Assembly (NCBI GenBank): GCA_964602715.1
Contig: CAZRSB010000006.1
Span: 1-63,326, forward strand
Origin: Natronoplasma sp964602715
Lineage (GTDB): Archaea > Thermoplasmatota > Thermoplasmata > Halarchaeoplasmatales > Halarchaeoplasmataceae
DNA: 63,326 nucleotides
Reading direction: 5' to 3'
The position numbers were made by a program, and so were the translations under genes. Position 1 is the stretch's first letter; each line of letters starts with the position of its first letter. This document shows positions 8,969 to 17,621 of the stretch, piece after piece. Below the pieces are notes generated by a model. It was not told where the DNA came from. It made no database searches and saw only the letters and a list, made by a program, of their open reading frames with translations.

Positions 8969-9709
8969 ATCAACAGAGATCTGATCTCGACAGATATATA
9001 TAACGGGCTGTTGACCTTCTTTCGAAAACCCTTCAATCTGGTTTCACTGATATTGGTCCCTTTCATATTGATAGAGGGGTTGGGATATGCTTTAGGAACG
9101 ATGCCCGAAATTCCCGGTATGGCTACGATCCCCGAAAATGAGGGAAGGATGATAGGAGCGCTGTTCAGTACCGCTTTTCTCACAGGTATGATGGGTGTAT
9201 TTCAAGTGATAAACGCTAGGGAAGGTGATAGAAGATTGAATATAGCTGGTGCCGATCATTTTGATCTCCTAGCCATCAGAATCTTCACCATACTGATCTT
9301 AGGGGCTCTAGTTTCGGTGATAAGCTACGGAGTTTTTTTGAGAACCATCACGCCTGAATCTCATTTTTTAGCTTTTACCCCATTGATAAGTGCTAGTATG
9401 ATATACGGTTTTTTCGGTGTGCTCATCGGAGCTGTATTACCTGGAGCTGCCGTATCTAAAGAACTCGAAGGTTCTTTGGTCATGGTCTTCTTGGTCGATA
9501 TAGACATTTTTATGGGGAGTGGTCTTTTCGAAACTCAAGAGTGGATACAGGAGTATTTTCCTCTACACCACCCCCATAATATGCTCAGAGAAGCGGTGGT
9601 ACATGGCACCTACACTCCTCAGGATACCTCCATGATCGCTCTGTACTCATTGGTGCTGCTACTTCTGGTTTCGACAGTATTCTATTTTATCTCAAGAGGT
9701 GGTCATTGA
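8969..9709 (+). CDS. ABC-2 exporter permease, apparent ATC start
   Basis: Integral membrane subunit with about six hydrophobic segments and the ABC-2 layout. The first ordinary start codon is TTG at 9011, but the frame is open upstream and reads NRDLISTDIYNGLLTFFRKP, the amphipathic N-terminal stretch expected before the first membrane helix. A strong ribosome site, GGAGGGGG, ends at 8963, and the codon at the right distance is ATC (8969). From there the protein is 246 residues. Either ATC is used, or an ATG was lost by mutation or sequencing error and the shorter TTG form (232 residues) is made. The stop overlaps the next gene's ATG. Confidence 0.85.
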   Translation: MNRDLISTDIYNGLLTFFRKPFNLVSLILVPFILIEGLGYALGTMPEIPGMATIPENEGRMIGALFSTAFLTGMMGVFQVINAREGDRRLNIAGADHFDLLAIRIFTILILGALVSVISYGVFLRTITPESHFLAFTPLISASMIYGFFGVLIGAVLPGAAVSKELEGSLVMVFLVDIDIFMGSGLFETQEWIQEYFPLHHPHNMLREAVVHGTYTPQDTSMIALYSLVLLLLVSTVFYFISRGGH

Positions 9710-10458
9710 TGAAATTTTCAGTTACGATCAAGAACATCGCTTTCAACTTCGCTATAAGCTTGAAAGAAAAGTTCAGAAATCCCATATTGGTCTCTTTGAT
9801 GACCTTTCTTCCTGTTTACTTCCTATTCTTAGCGGCTCTAGTCATGCCTGATGATACTATTTTCCTAGAGATCATTGGAGAGGAAACATACATGGGGGAC
9901 GTCTATCTGATGTCGTTTACACCGGTTACCGCTTCCCTCGTCACCTCTCTGTTCGGTCTTTTCATCATGATCGAGGCTAAAGATACTGACAGAAGACTGT
10001 TGATTGCGGGATCGACTCGCTTTCAGATCACGACATCTAGATTTTGGATGATATTGGTCGTCTCAATTCTCGTTTCAGCTATATCGATCGGTATGATGTT
10101 GATAAGCTTTACTCCAGAGGACTTGATCATGTTTTTTCTCGTCACCATGCTCATCTCGCTTATCTATGGGAACATAGGCATGATCGCTGGAACTTTACTC
10201 AGCAAGTTGAGCGGAGTCTACGCTATGATGATGTTAGTCAGTCTAGATGCGGGTGTTTTTCAAAATCCAATTTTTATGCAGGAAGAGCCTGCATGGTGGA
10301 TGAGAATATTACCGGCTTACCATCCGATGGAATTGGCCAATGAAATAGCCTTCCTTGGCGAGATACAGCAAACTTCCAGTTTGATATATACTATTGTTAT
10401 CCTACTTATCCTCTTATTGGGCGCGACCGCGGCATTTTATTTGAATTCAAAGCGATGA
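9709..10458 (+). CDS. ABC-2 exporter permease, second subunit
   Basis: A 249-residue membrane protein with about six transmembrane segments, related in layout to the preceding permease. Both carry a DRRL segment after the second helix (GDRRLNIAGADHF; TDRRLLIAGSTRF), so the two arose by duplication and probably form a heterodimer. ATG at 9709 overlaps the previous stop by one base (TGATG). It ends the exporter operon. Confidence 0.9.
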   Translation: MKFSVTIKNIAFNFAISLKEKFRNPILVSLMTFLPVYFLFLAALVMPDDTIFLEIIGEETYMGDVYLMSFTPVTASLVTSLFGLFIMIEAKDTDRRLLIAGSTRFQITTSRFWMILVVSILVSAISIGMMLISFTPEDLIMFFLVTMLISLIYGNIGMIAGTLLSKLSGVYAMMMLVSLDAGVFQNPIFMQEEPAWWMRILPAYHPMELANEIAFLGEIQQTSSLIYTIVILLILLLGATAAFYLNSKR

Positions 10459-10740
10459 CTCCTAACCGATAACATCTTCAAATAGAATGAGTATAGCTGA
10501 TCTTAGTATCCTCATTATTTGAGTCGTTCTCTTTTAGTGATTGTTATAGGGTTATTCATAATCGCGACAGGTGACGGAATGAGGCTAAACCATGATTTGA
10601 TGCAATCTACTGCTATTAAAAGGCGTCTCACTCCTCGCTAGCACAAACTATCGACTTTTCATATTTCCCGATAACCGCACCGATTTTACAACTTTCCATA
10701 ATCAAAAAACTCTTAACTACTCTCTACTTATCTAATACCG
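10459..10740. other. Intergenic stretch
   Basis: About 280 bases after the exporter operon. No gene or RNA was recognised. The only element supported is a TATA-like AAAAACTCTTAACT at 10706-10719, about 25 nt before the next ATG. Confidence 0.4.
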
Positions 10741-11331
10741 ATGGAAAAATTATTGACCTATTGCCCGCGATGCAGATCAAAATTTTACAGCGATGTTGAT
10801 GAAAAGGATGAGGATGGTTATATCCAGATAGTTTGTCCTCACTGTAATTTTGAATATGGAGACAGATATGATAAAAAACGCGTAAAAGAGATGAAATATA
10901 ATTGGGAGCTCTATGATAATATAAAGCTCAGATTGGAAAAAAGTGAAAGCACTAATATCCATCTAAATTATGCGGGATTTTCTTTCATTTTTATCCTAGG
11001 GCTATTCGCCATAGGTGTTTTTTCCTTGGTCCACTACACCTCCTTTACTGTACTTCATAAATCAATCTGGATGGCTGGACTGATCTTCAGTTTTTTCGTC
11101 GTACTAGGTACGTATAACAGTTTAAAGCGTAGGTCATTCATATTATCTTTCACTGGAGGCATATTCGCAATTTTAGGGATATTTGTCTGGAGTTTTTTAC
11201 TTTCAGAAGTAAGATTTTTACTGAACCAAAATATTTTTTCCTTTTTTTATACTCTTCTGGGCCTGTTTTTATCTGTATTCTCACTCATCTTGATATTGAA
11301 AAATAGGACGGATTTTGACTACGGTTATTGA
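10741..11331 (+). CDS. Zinc-ribbon membrane protein
   Basis: A 196-residue protein. An N-terminal zinc ribbon (YCPRCRSKF, then IVCPHCNFEYGD) is followed by four or five hydrophobic helices (from about residue 78 to 188). Small zinc-ribbon membrane proteins like this are common in archaea and their role is unknown. ATG at 10741 fits a leaderless message from the box just upstream. Confidence 0.75.
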   Translation: MEKLLTYCPRCRSKFYSDVDEKDEDGYIQIVCPHCNFEYGDRYDKKRVKEMKYNWELYDNIKLRLEKSESTNIHLNYAGFSFIFILGLFAIGVFSLVHYTSFTVLHKSIWMAGLIFSFFVVLGTYNSLKRRSFILSFTGGIFAILGIFVWSFLLSEVRFLLNQNIFSFFYTLLGLFLSVFSLILILKNRTDFDYGY

Positions 11332-11354
11332 GGTTCGGATTACCAATAAACGGT

Positions 11355-11370
11355 AAAAAAGTTTTAGTAA
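11355..11370 (+). promoter_or_regulatory. TATA-like box before the TraB-family gene
   Basis: AAAAAAGTTTTAGTAA lies about 30 nt before the ATG at 11401, the same pattern and spacing as before nadA. Confidence 0.45.
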
Positions 11371-11400
11371 CTTCATCGATGCTATTCTACTGATATTTCC

Positions 11401-12570
11401 ATGAATGTCCGAAAGATCGGAGAGAATATTATACTGGTCGGAGTCGACTATTTAGGGACAGAAAGTTTAGACATTGAATTGATGGCACTCGTTGAAGAAT
11501 ACGATCCAGACATAGTAGGACTTGCTCTCTGCGAGAAACGATTTGAAACAATAGAAGAAAAAGAAGATTGGTTAGAAAAACCTCTTCTCCCTTCCTATAA
11601 AACCGGAGAAACAGGTACTCTAGTCTACCAGACATTTTTGGAATCTATCAGAGAGAATTTGAGGAGATTTAAAAAATTAGATCCAGAAGTAAATATAGCT
11701 GAATTGGTAGATCTTGCTGATTTTTTAGATGTTGATGTGGAATTTATCGATAGAGATGTGACCCTGACCTTCAAACGAGCTTTCAGCAACATGGGTCCTA
11801 TCGAAAAATTCAAGATGGCCTGGTATTTCAGATCGGCAATGCTGTCTTTTTCCGATGATACTAAATTCTCGACTATAGAAGGTCTTCAGGAAAAAGATGA
11901 CATGGTTGAAGGAGTTATATCTACAATGGAAAACTTTGCACCTGGTGTCGCAGGACTTGTAAGAAAAGAAAGAGACGAATACATGGCTAAAAAGATATAT
12001 CATATTTCAGAAGAAAAAAAGATGCTGTCGATTTTACCCGAAAGTAAAGTGGATCCAGTATCAAAGGAGATACAGGAGTTAAAAAAGGGAGAAAGGGATT
12101 ACGAGTTCAAAGGTCTTCGTGATCTAGAAGATGTAGGTAAAAAACTGTATAAAAAGTCTCTCCACTATCTACCTCATGTTTTACTCCTTGGTTTTGCGAT
12201 ATATCTTTTCTTTTTTACTGAGACTTTGAATATATGGATGGCCTGGATCTATTGGGTTTTAGCTGTAGGAGGTATGTCGGCTTTAGGTTCTGCGATCGTG
12301 AAAGGACATCCCATCTCCGTAGTATTATCATTCCTCTTAGCGCCGATAATGTCTTTGACTTTACATGGGCCTGGATGGGTCGCAGGTTACGTCGAAGCTA
12401 GAATTAGAAACCCCCAGATCAGAGACATTCAAGAATTGACCAGGTCAAAATCGATCAATGAATTTTTATCTAATAATTTGATCCGTCCGATAATGGTAGG
12501 TATATTCTCAAATGTATTCACATGGATAGGACTTTTTGTGATTCTTCCTATAATGTTGTCTGTACTCTAA
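11401..12570 (+). CDS. TraB/PrgY-family membrane protein
   Basis: A 389-residue protein. The N-terminal 240 residues follow the TraB/PrgY plan: a leading strand (NIILVGVDYLGTESLDIE), YDPDIVGLALCEKRFE, GTLVYQ, then EFIDRDVTLTFKRAF. The C-terminal half carries about four membrane helices. TraB members in enterococci shut down pheromone signalling; archaeal members are uncharacterised. The usual G-x-x-H of the first motif is missing here (GVDYLGTES), so any metal-dependent activity may be lost. It sits 12 bases before a DUF368 gene, probably in one operon. Confidence 0.75.
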   Translation: MNVRKIGENIILVGVDYLGTESLDIELMALVEEYDPDIVGLALCEKRFETIEEKEDWLEKPLLPSYKTGETGTLVYQTFLESIRENLRRFKKLDPEVNIAELVDLADFLDVDVEFIDRDVTLTFKRAFSNMGPIEKFKMAWYFRSAMLSFSDDTKFSTIEGLQEKDDMVEGVISTMENFAPGVAGLVRKERDEYMAKKIYHISEEKKMLSILPESKVDPVSKEIQELKKGERDYEFKGLRDLEDVGKKLYKKSLHYLPHVLLLGFAIYLFFFTETLNIWMAWIYWVLAVGGMSALGSAIVKGHPISVVLSFLLAPIMSLTLHGPGWVAGYVEARIRNPQIRDIQELTRSKSINEFLSNNLIRPIMVGIFSNVFTWIGLFVILPIMLSVL

Positions 12571-12582
12571 AGGAAGGATATC

Positions 12583-13434
12583 ATGGAAATGTTTAAGATC
12601 ATCAAAAGAGGTTTTCAAGGATCTCTGATAGGTATCGCAAATCTTATGCCTGGTGTGTCTGGAGGGACCATAGTCCTATTGATGGGTATATATGAACGTT
12701 TGATATATGCGATCAACACCATTCCATTCTATGATTTCCTATTATTGATTAAAGGCAAAAAAGTGGAGATGTTTAAGAGCATAAAAGAGATCGACTTTCT
12801 ATTTCTAATTCCACTTTTTTTTGGAATGATTTTCTCTACAATCATCTTTGCAAAGATACTAGGACATCTCTTATACAGCTTTCCAGCATATACTAATTCT
12901 TTTCTTTTTGGATTGATTATGTCCTCAGCACTTACGTTATATCATAGGGTTGAAATATTTGATAAGTTCTCTCTCTTTGCGTGCATCATCGGTTTTTTTT
13001 CTGCCTTTATAATCGTTGGGCTTCCTTCGCTTCAAACCAATCATTCATTGATCATTGTGTTCATCGCTGGTGCCTTATCATTGATGTCGATGCTTCTTCC
13101 TGGATTGTCTGGTGCCCTAGTACTTATAATCATGAACCAATATGAATATCTGCTCAACTCACTTAACGATCTTGACCTGACTGTGATCTCTGTTTTCATG
13201 ATGGGGGGTATCACAGGAATTTTAAGCCTTGCAAAAGGTATAGAGATTTTATTCAAAAAGCATAGAGCTGCTACATTGTTTTTTCTATTTGGTCTAATCC
13301 TTGGCAGTCTTAGAGTACCGGTAACCGAAGGATTTGCTGCAGATCCCTCCTTGATAGAATGGCTGATCCCTGCTGCTGTAGGTTCCTTACTGATATCTAG
13401 TTTAGAGCTGATATATGTTAAAGTCTTTAATTGA
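12583..13434 (+). CDS. DUF368 polytopic membrane protein
   Basis: A 283-residue protein with about eight membrane segments. The DUF368 hallmark is at the start: GIANLMPGVSGGTIVLLMGIYE, with a partial second copy, MSMLLPGLSGALVLIIMNQYEY, near residue 165. This inverted repeat is typical of the fold. Bacterial members move undecaprenyl phosphate across the membrane (PopT), so an archaeal role in recycling dolichol-type phosphate is a reasonable inference. The ribosome site is GGAAGG. It ends convergent with the PHP-domain gene. Confidence 0.85.
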   Translation: MEMFKIIKRGFQGSLIGIANLMPGVSGGTIVLLMGIYERLIYAINTIPFYDFLLLIKGKKVEMFKSIKEIDFLFLIPLFFGMIFSTIIFAKILGHLLYSFPAYTNSFLFGLIMSSALTLYHRVEIFDKFSLFACIIGFFSAFIIVGLPSLQTNHSLIIVFIAGALSLMSMLLPGLSGALVLIIMNQYEYLLNSLNDLDLTVISVFMMGGITGILSLAKGIEILFKKHRAATLFFLFGLILGSLRVPVTEGFAADPSLIEWLIPAAVGSLLISSLELIYVKVFN

Positions 13435-13436
13435 TA

Positions 13437-14093
13437 TCAAATCCTCTTGAATCCTCGTTTTACCCATCCAAATATGGCTCTTCTCATGTAAAAAAAGGTT
13501 TGTCTTAAAGTCCTGTTTTCGCCCTCTACTCTCGTCTCCCCATTTTTTATTCTCTTGATGATGTCCTCCCAGTCATCAACTTTATCGGTCAATGTGTAAG
13601 CTTTTCCGATCGTTTTTAATCTATGGCTATCACTTCCTCCTGTAATAGGAAGATCCAATCTCTCTGCTAGAGCCCGTGCTTGTCGATTTCTTATCCCCCA
13701 GCCTCTACCATTTAGACCTTCGATCCCATCCCAATCATTTTGAAGAACATTTTTTTCTCCTATCCCTGACCAAAATCTATAGGGATGTGCGGCTATTGCA
13801 AGACCTGAGTGATCTCTGATCGTATCTATCGCGTCCTCTATACTAGATTGGCGGCCAACCTCTTCTTGAAGGCCAAAACCGATGACATGGCCTACAGGTG
13901 TAGTTATCTCTATTCCGGGAACGATTATCAGGTCCGTTTCGATCTTTTTTGCCACTTCGTAACCTTTGATAGAATTATGGTCTAATATAGCTATTCCATC
14001 TAACCCTCGCTTTTCTGCTGTTCTTAATATTTCTTTAGGAGTACATTTCGAATCGCCAGAGTAAACTGAATGTATATGCAGATCAAACTTCAT
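13437..14093 (-). CDS. PHP-domain phosphoesterase
   Basis: A 218-residue metal-dependent phosphoesterase. Metal ligands of the PHP fold are all visible: DLHIHS, LDHNS, PGIEIT, AAHPYRF and GGSDSH. Small stand-alone PHP proteins of this kind hydrolyse nucleotide or sugar phosphates; the true substrate is unknown. ATG at 14093 overlaps the stop of the DUF447 gene (TGATG) and is preferred to the GTG three codons earlier. It is the last gene of a three-gene minus-strand operon. Confidence 0.9.
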   Translation of the reverse strand: MKFDLHIHSVYSGDSKCTPKEILRTAEKRGLDGIAILDHNSIKGYEVAKKIETDLIIVPGIEITTPVGHVIGFGLQEEVGRQSSIEDAIDTIRDHSGLAIAAHPYRFWSGIGEKNVLQNDWDGIEGLNGRGWGIRNRQARALAERLDLPITGGSDSHRLKTIGKAYTLTDKVDDWEDIIKRIKNGETRVEGENRTLRQTFFYMRRAIFGWVKRGFKRI

Positions 14094-14686
14094 CAAGACC
14101 ACTCTTCTACAAAATCTAATATTTTTTCTTTGGTTTTTTTATCCTCTTGCTTTGAATTCTTCTTTATTTTATTTAAGATTTTATCTATTTCTCTTATAAG
14201 TTCTTGCTTTTGCTCGTTATCTGCTAAGGGTAGCCTAGTAGCATAAACCAACGCATCCAAACATGGATCTTCTCGGCTTAAATATTCCTCACACTCAATT
14301 ATTTTTTCTAAGATCTCACCTTCGAACAGTTTTATCTTCGCTTCCCCATATCTGTCAGTCCTTCTCACAATTTTAGTTTTCTTCGTTTTACAAAGATAGA
14401 CTTTACTCGCTTGAGTAGGATACACGTATCCATTTTTCTGAATAAATTCATCATCTCCCAATTCTTGTTGGTTTTTTTTATTATGACCTGTAAGAGCTGC
14501 TTTGAAAAAAATATTAGGATTATCAGTTAAAGAAAAAGAAAAGGATTTCCCTTCGACGAGTCTGGTTCCTGTATCTGAAGGCAGATAAAGACGACCACCT
14601 ATTTTAGAACCGGTGATCTCTGCCCCTACGGCCGCAAAATTCGGCCAATCATTCGAGGTACCAAGGATTCCTTCATAATATGTCAT
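14093..14686 (-). CDS. DUF447-type flavin-binding-like protein
   Basis: A 197-residue protein. It starts MTYYEGILGTSNDWPNFAAV and later has SFSLTDNPNIFFKAAL, the pattern of archaeal DUF447 proteins, which fold like flavin reductases and bind FMN in structures. The C-terminal half is helical and lysine-rich. ATG at 14686 comes one base after the upstream gene's stop and matches the family start; an in-frame ATG 17 codons earlier would overlap that gene by 50 bases. Function unknown. Confidence 0.7.
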   Translation of the reverse strand: MTYYEGILGTSNDWPNFAAVGAEITGSKIGGRLYLPSDTGTRLVEGKSFSFSLTDNPNIFFKAALTGHNKKNQQELGDDEFIQKNGYVYPTQASKVYLCKTKKTKIVRRTDRYGEAKIKLFEGEILEKIIECEEYLSREDPCLDALVYATRLPLADNEQKQELIREIDKILNKIKKNSKQEDKKTKEKILDFVEEWS

Positions 14687-14687
14687 A

Positions 14688-15158
14688 TCATGCGACTTCC
14701 ATACCGCCTTTAGGAGAGGTGGTATTCGTTTTCTCATCTGGTAGATTCACTTTAGGCAAAGGGATAGGGGGTGGCAAGTTCAAATCTTTAGCGATCGTTA
14801 CAGCTTGAGGTATGCATTTTTTAATCACTACACTGTGTATTCTTTTAGCGATCTCATTTGGCATCTTCTTTTTTTCCCTCCAATTTTGTGCAAGATCGGG
14901 TAGTTCCCCTATCAAGATCATGGATCCTTTTATCTTAATCATTCCGATGCTAGAATAGCCTGCAGTGAATTTGAACTCAATAGAGTTCTTATCTGCTTCA
15001 ATTTTTCTGATATTAGTAACTGAACTGTTATGATCGATCTTTATATTCTTTTTTTTATCATCTCTTTCACTGTATCGTTCAGCTTCTATCGCCTTCAATT
15101 CGAATCTTTTTATCTTCATCGCTATTTCTACTTGTTGATGGTTTAATAATCTTTTCAT
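14688..15158 (-). CDS. Conserved archaeal protein, unknown function
   Basis: A 156-residue soluble protein that starts the operon. It contains alternating beta strands (SIEFKFTAGY; SSIGMIKIKGSMILIGE), a helix (PNEIAKRIHSVVIKKC), and a distinctive LPPPIPLPKVNLP segment near the end. That layout recalls small SecB-like archaeal proteins, but the similarity is from memory and weak. A TATA-like box (TTATAAATATTTT on the minus strand near 15190) precedes the ATG at 15158; the ATG at 15119 is another possible start. Confidence 0.65.
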   Translation of the reverse strand: MKRLLNHQQVEIAMKIKRFELKAIEAERYSERDDKKKNIKIDHNSSVTNIRKIEADKNSIEFKFTAGYSSIGMIKIKGSMILIGELPDLAQNWREKKKMPNEIAKRIHSVVIKKCIPQAVTIAKDLNLPPPIPLPKVNLPDEKTNTTSPKGGMEVA

Positions 15159-15249
15159 GTCACCATCTTTTTTTCAGATAGAGGGAAAATATTTATAATA
15201 TTGTAAGACCTATTTTGGAGGGAACTGTTTACATAAAGTAGTGATTTAT

Positions 15250-15609
15250 ATGCCTCCTGCAAGCACTCTTAAAAATATATTGGATGAACTTAAACGGAAC
15301 TCAGATGTCGAGCATACCACTCTCGTCTCAAGGAGTGGTATGCACATAGCAGGTGAAGTTCCAGAAGATGCCCATCAAGAAACTTATGTGGCCATGTCCG
15401 CCATACTTTTGGGTTCTTCTGAAACTGCAACTTCAGAATTACATGATGAATTAGAATATGTTTTAGTTGAACTGACTAACTCAAGGATGCTGATCCAGAG
15501 TTGTGGACCATCATCTATTTTGGTTTCGAAGTTGAGTTCGAAGGGCGAAATTGATGAGACCCTTGAAAAAGCTTATGCGGCGATTGAAAGTTTAAAACAA
15601 GCACTATGA
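15250..15609 (+). CDS. Roadblock/LC7-domain protein
   Basis: A 119-residue single-domain protein with the roadblock fold: helix ASTLKNILDELKRN, strand HTTLVSRSGMHIAG, helix AMSAILLGSSETA, then a strand triplet ending ILVSKL. In archaea such proteins partner small GTPases or act in polarity and motility; none of those partners is nearby. ATG at 15250 follows GTGAT by four bases; GTG at 15241 is the alternative. The next gene follows by 19 bases. Confidence 0.85.
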   Translation: MPPASTLKNILDELKRNSDVEHTTLVSRSGMHIAGEVPEDAHQETYVAMSAILLGSSETATSELHDELEYVLVELTNSRMLIQSCGPSSILVSKLSSKGEIDETLEKAYAAIESLKQAL

Positions 15610-15628
15610 TTTCCTAGGGGGTATATAC

Positions 15629-17119
15629 ATCAGTAAGGGCTTTATTAATTGTAATGTCATCCCAATAAAAAAGAGGTCAGAACAGTACCACGGTTTCGTG
15701 GTAAAAGAAGGAACCATCAGACACATCGATGACTTCGACGTGATAATGGAGAAAACTGACCAAAAAATTGACCTGAAAGGCAAATTTGTTCTTCCTGGCT
15801 TTATCGATTCTCATACCCATCTTTTAGAGGAAGGATTGAGAGAGAAGTGGGTCAATCTTTATGAAGAAGATTCTATTGAGGGTGTTCAATATTATCTAGA
15901 AAAAAGAGCCTTAGAAACTCCTCCCGGAGAGTGGGTAGTAGGTGTTGACTTCGATGAGTCCAAATGGAAAAAGACTAAATCTCCATCGAAAAAGGATCTC
16001 GACGAAGTATCTGAGGAGCATCCTATCGTGATCAAAAGGATATGCGACCATGCAGCTGTAGCCAACTCTCTCGCTCTAGAAAAGATAGATGATGATTGGG
16101 AGATGACCGATGAGGAGACAGGTGTTTTAAAGGAAGATGTGGTCAGAAATCTAAATGATATCATAGGTGTGGATGAGGAGGAGAAGATAGAAGCCATCAA
16201 AACTGCTATAGAAAAAGTTCATGCCAACGGGATAACTTCTATTCACGATATTGTGGATAAAGATGTTTGGAACCTATACAAAAAGTTAGATGATGAAGAT
16301 CAGTTGGATCTTAGGATCAATTGTTATATTCATCATGAGGTTTCAAAAGGCTTAAAACCTATGGACTACAGCGAATTTTTATCTCTGAAAGGGATCAAGG
16401 TTCTGACAGATGGATCGATAGGAGCTAGAACCGCTGCTCTCCACGAAGATTACTCTGATAACCCTGGAAACCGAGGGACGTTATTATTGAGTAAAAACGA
16501 ATTAGAAGAGATAATAAAGGACGCCGAAGAGAGAGACTTCCAGGTCATGACCCATGCTATCGGAGATAGAGCTATTTCAACTGTTTTAGACGCCTTCGAA
16601 AACGCATCTACGAGAACCGATGAGCTTCGACATAGGATAGAACACGCCGAGATTTTGTGGGAGGAGGACATCAAAAAAATACGTGAACTTGGATTGATAC
16701 TTTCGACTCAACCTAATTATGCTTATAAATGGTCGTCCTCCTCTGAGATGAACGAGACGAGACTTGGAAAAAGAAGACTGGAAAAATCTAATCCGTATTG
16801 GGATATACAACGTTCTTTGGTCGAGATGGCCTTTGGTTCTGATAATATATTCCTATCACCATTATTCAATATTCACTGTGCAACTAATCATCCAATTCTA
16901 AACCAAAGGATATCGACATATAACGCTCTTAAAAGTTACACCTCGAGTGGTGCTTATGCCTCTAGAGAGGAAGAAAAATTAGGTTCATTTGAAGAGGGCA
17001 AAGCTGCTGATTTCGTCGTGCTATCTGATAATCCTCTAGAGGTCAATGATGTACGTGATATCGAGATTTTAATGACCGTAATTGGTGGTAAGATCGTCTT
17101 TGATAATAGAGAAGACTGA
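15629..17119 (+). CDS. Metal-dependent amidohydrolase, apparent ATC start
   Basis: An enzyme of the YtcJ-like amidohydrolase group. The metal motif DSHTHLLEEG, the barrel segments DGSIGARTAAL and MTHAIGDRAI, HRIEHAEI, and a closing ADFVVLSDNPLE are all present. The first normal start is GTG at 15698, but the upstream frame is open and codes GFINCNVIP and HGFVVKEGTI, the beta-sandwich strands that begin these enzymes. AGGGGGT ends at 15622 and the codon at the right distance is ATC (15629), or ATA at 15623. From ATC the protein has 496 residues. Substrate unknown (amides or cyclic ureides). Confidence 0.85.
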   Translation: MSKGFINCNVIPIKKRSEQYHGFVVKEGTIRHIDDFDVIMEKTDQKIDLKGKFVLPGFIDSHTHLLEEGLREKWVNLYEEDSIEGVQYYLEKRALETPPGEWVVGVDFDESKWKKTKSPSKKDLDEVSEEHPIVIKRICDHAAVANSLALEKIDDDWEMTDEETGVLKEDVVRNLNDIIGVDEEEKIEAIKTAIEKVHANGITSIHDIVDKDVWNLYKKLDDEDQLDLRINCYIHHEVSKGLKPMDYSEFLSLKGIKVLTDGSIGARTAALHEDYSDNPGNRGTLLLSKNELEEIIKDAEERDFQVMTHAIGDRAISTVLDAFENASTRTDELRHRIEHAEILWEEDIKKIRELGLILSTQPNYAYKWSSSSEMNETRLGKRRLEKSNPYWDIQRSLVEMAFGSDNIFLSPLFNIHCATNHPILNQRISTYNALKSYTSSGAYASREEEKLGSFEEGKAADFVVLSDNPLEVNDVRDIEILMTVIGGKIVFDNRED

Positions 17120-17197
17120 GTCCATCTGCTTTCAATTATTGTGTAACTTTCCGATTATCTTAAATAATCCTATTAGATTAAGTAGTTGGTGTTTAAG

Positions 17198-17575
17198 ATG
17201 ACCGAAGTGCTAGAAGATTTAAAATATACTTCTAACCATGATTGGGTTGAAGTAGAAGATGGAAAAGTAAAATACGGTATCACCGATTTTGCACAAGATG
17301 AATTAGGAGATATAGTATATGTGGAATTGCCTAGAGTTGATGATCAGGTAAGCAAAGAGGATATGTTGGGAGTTATAGAATCTGTAAAAACTGTAACTGA
17401 TCTTTACGCTCCCGTCTCAGGAACCATAACAGAAGTCAATGATGAGTTAGAGGCGAGTCCAGAACTTTTGAACGAGGATCCTTACGGAGAAGGTTGGATA
17501 GCAGTCATAGAGTTATCAGATAAAAAAGAGATAGAGAACTTAATGAACGCTGAGGAATATAGGGACGAGATATAG
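17198..17575 (+). CDS. gcvH: Glycine cleavage system H protein
   Basis: The lipoyl carrier that shuttles the aminomethyl group among the P, T and L proteins. A 125-residue protein of normal length with the HDWVEVEDG start, FAQDELGDIVYVELP, and the lipoylation site ESVKTVTDLYAP with Lys64. ATG at 17198 gives the usual N-terminus; the TTG and GTG upstream would add four residues. gcvT (32893) and lpd (33103) lie 15 kb away, and no gcvP is in the window. Confidence 0.96.
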   Translation: MTEVLEDLKYTSNHDWVEVEDGKVKYGITDFAQDELGDIVYVELPRVDDQVSKEDMLGVIESVKTVTDLYAPVSGTITEVNDELEASPELLNEDPYGEGWIAVIELSDKKEIENLMNAEEYRDEI

Positions 17576-17587
17576 AAAACTCTTTCA

Positions 17588-17618
17588 CTTTCTTTTTAAA
17601 ATAAAGAAAAGGTTTTTT
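17588..17618. terminator. Bidirectional T-rich terminator, gcvH/glyA
   Basis: The gap between convergent gcvH and glyA holds CTTTCTTTTTAAAATAAAG, then AAAAGGTTTTTTG. It is rich in T runs on both strands with an imperfect inverted repeat, as expected for archaeal oligo-T termination in both directions. Confidence 0.5.
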
Positions 17619-17621
17619 GTG

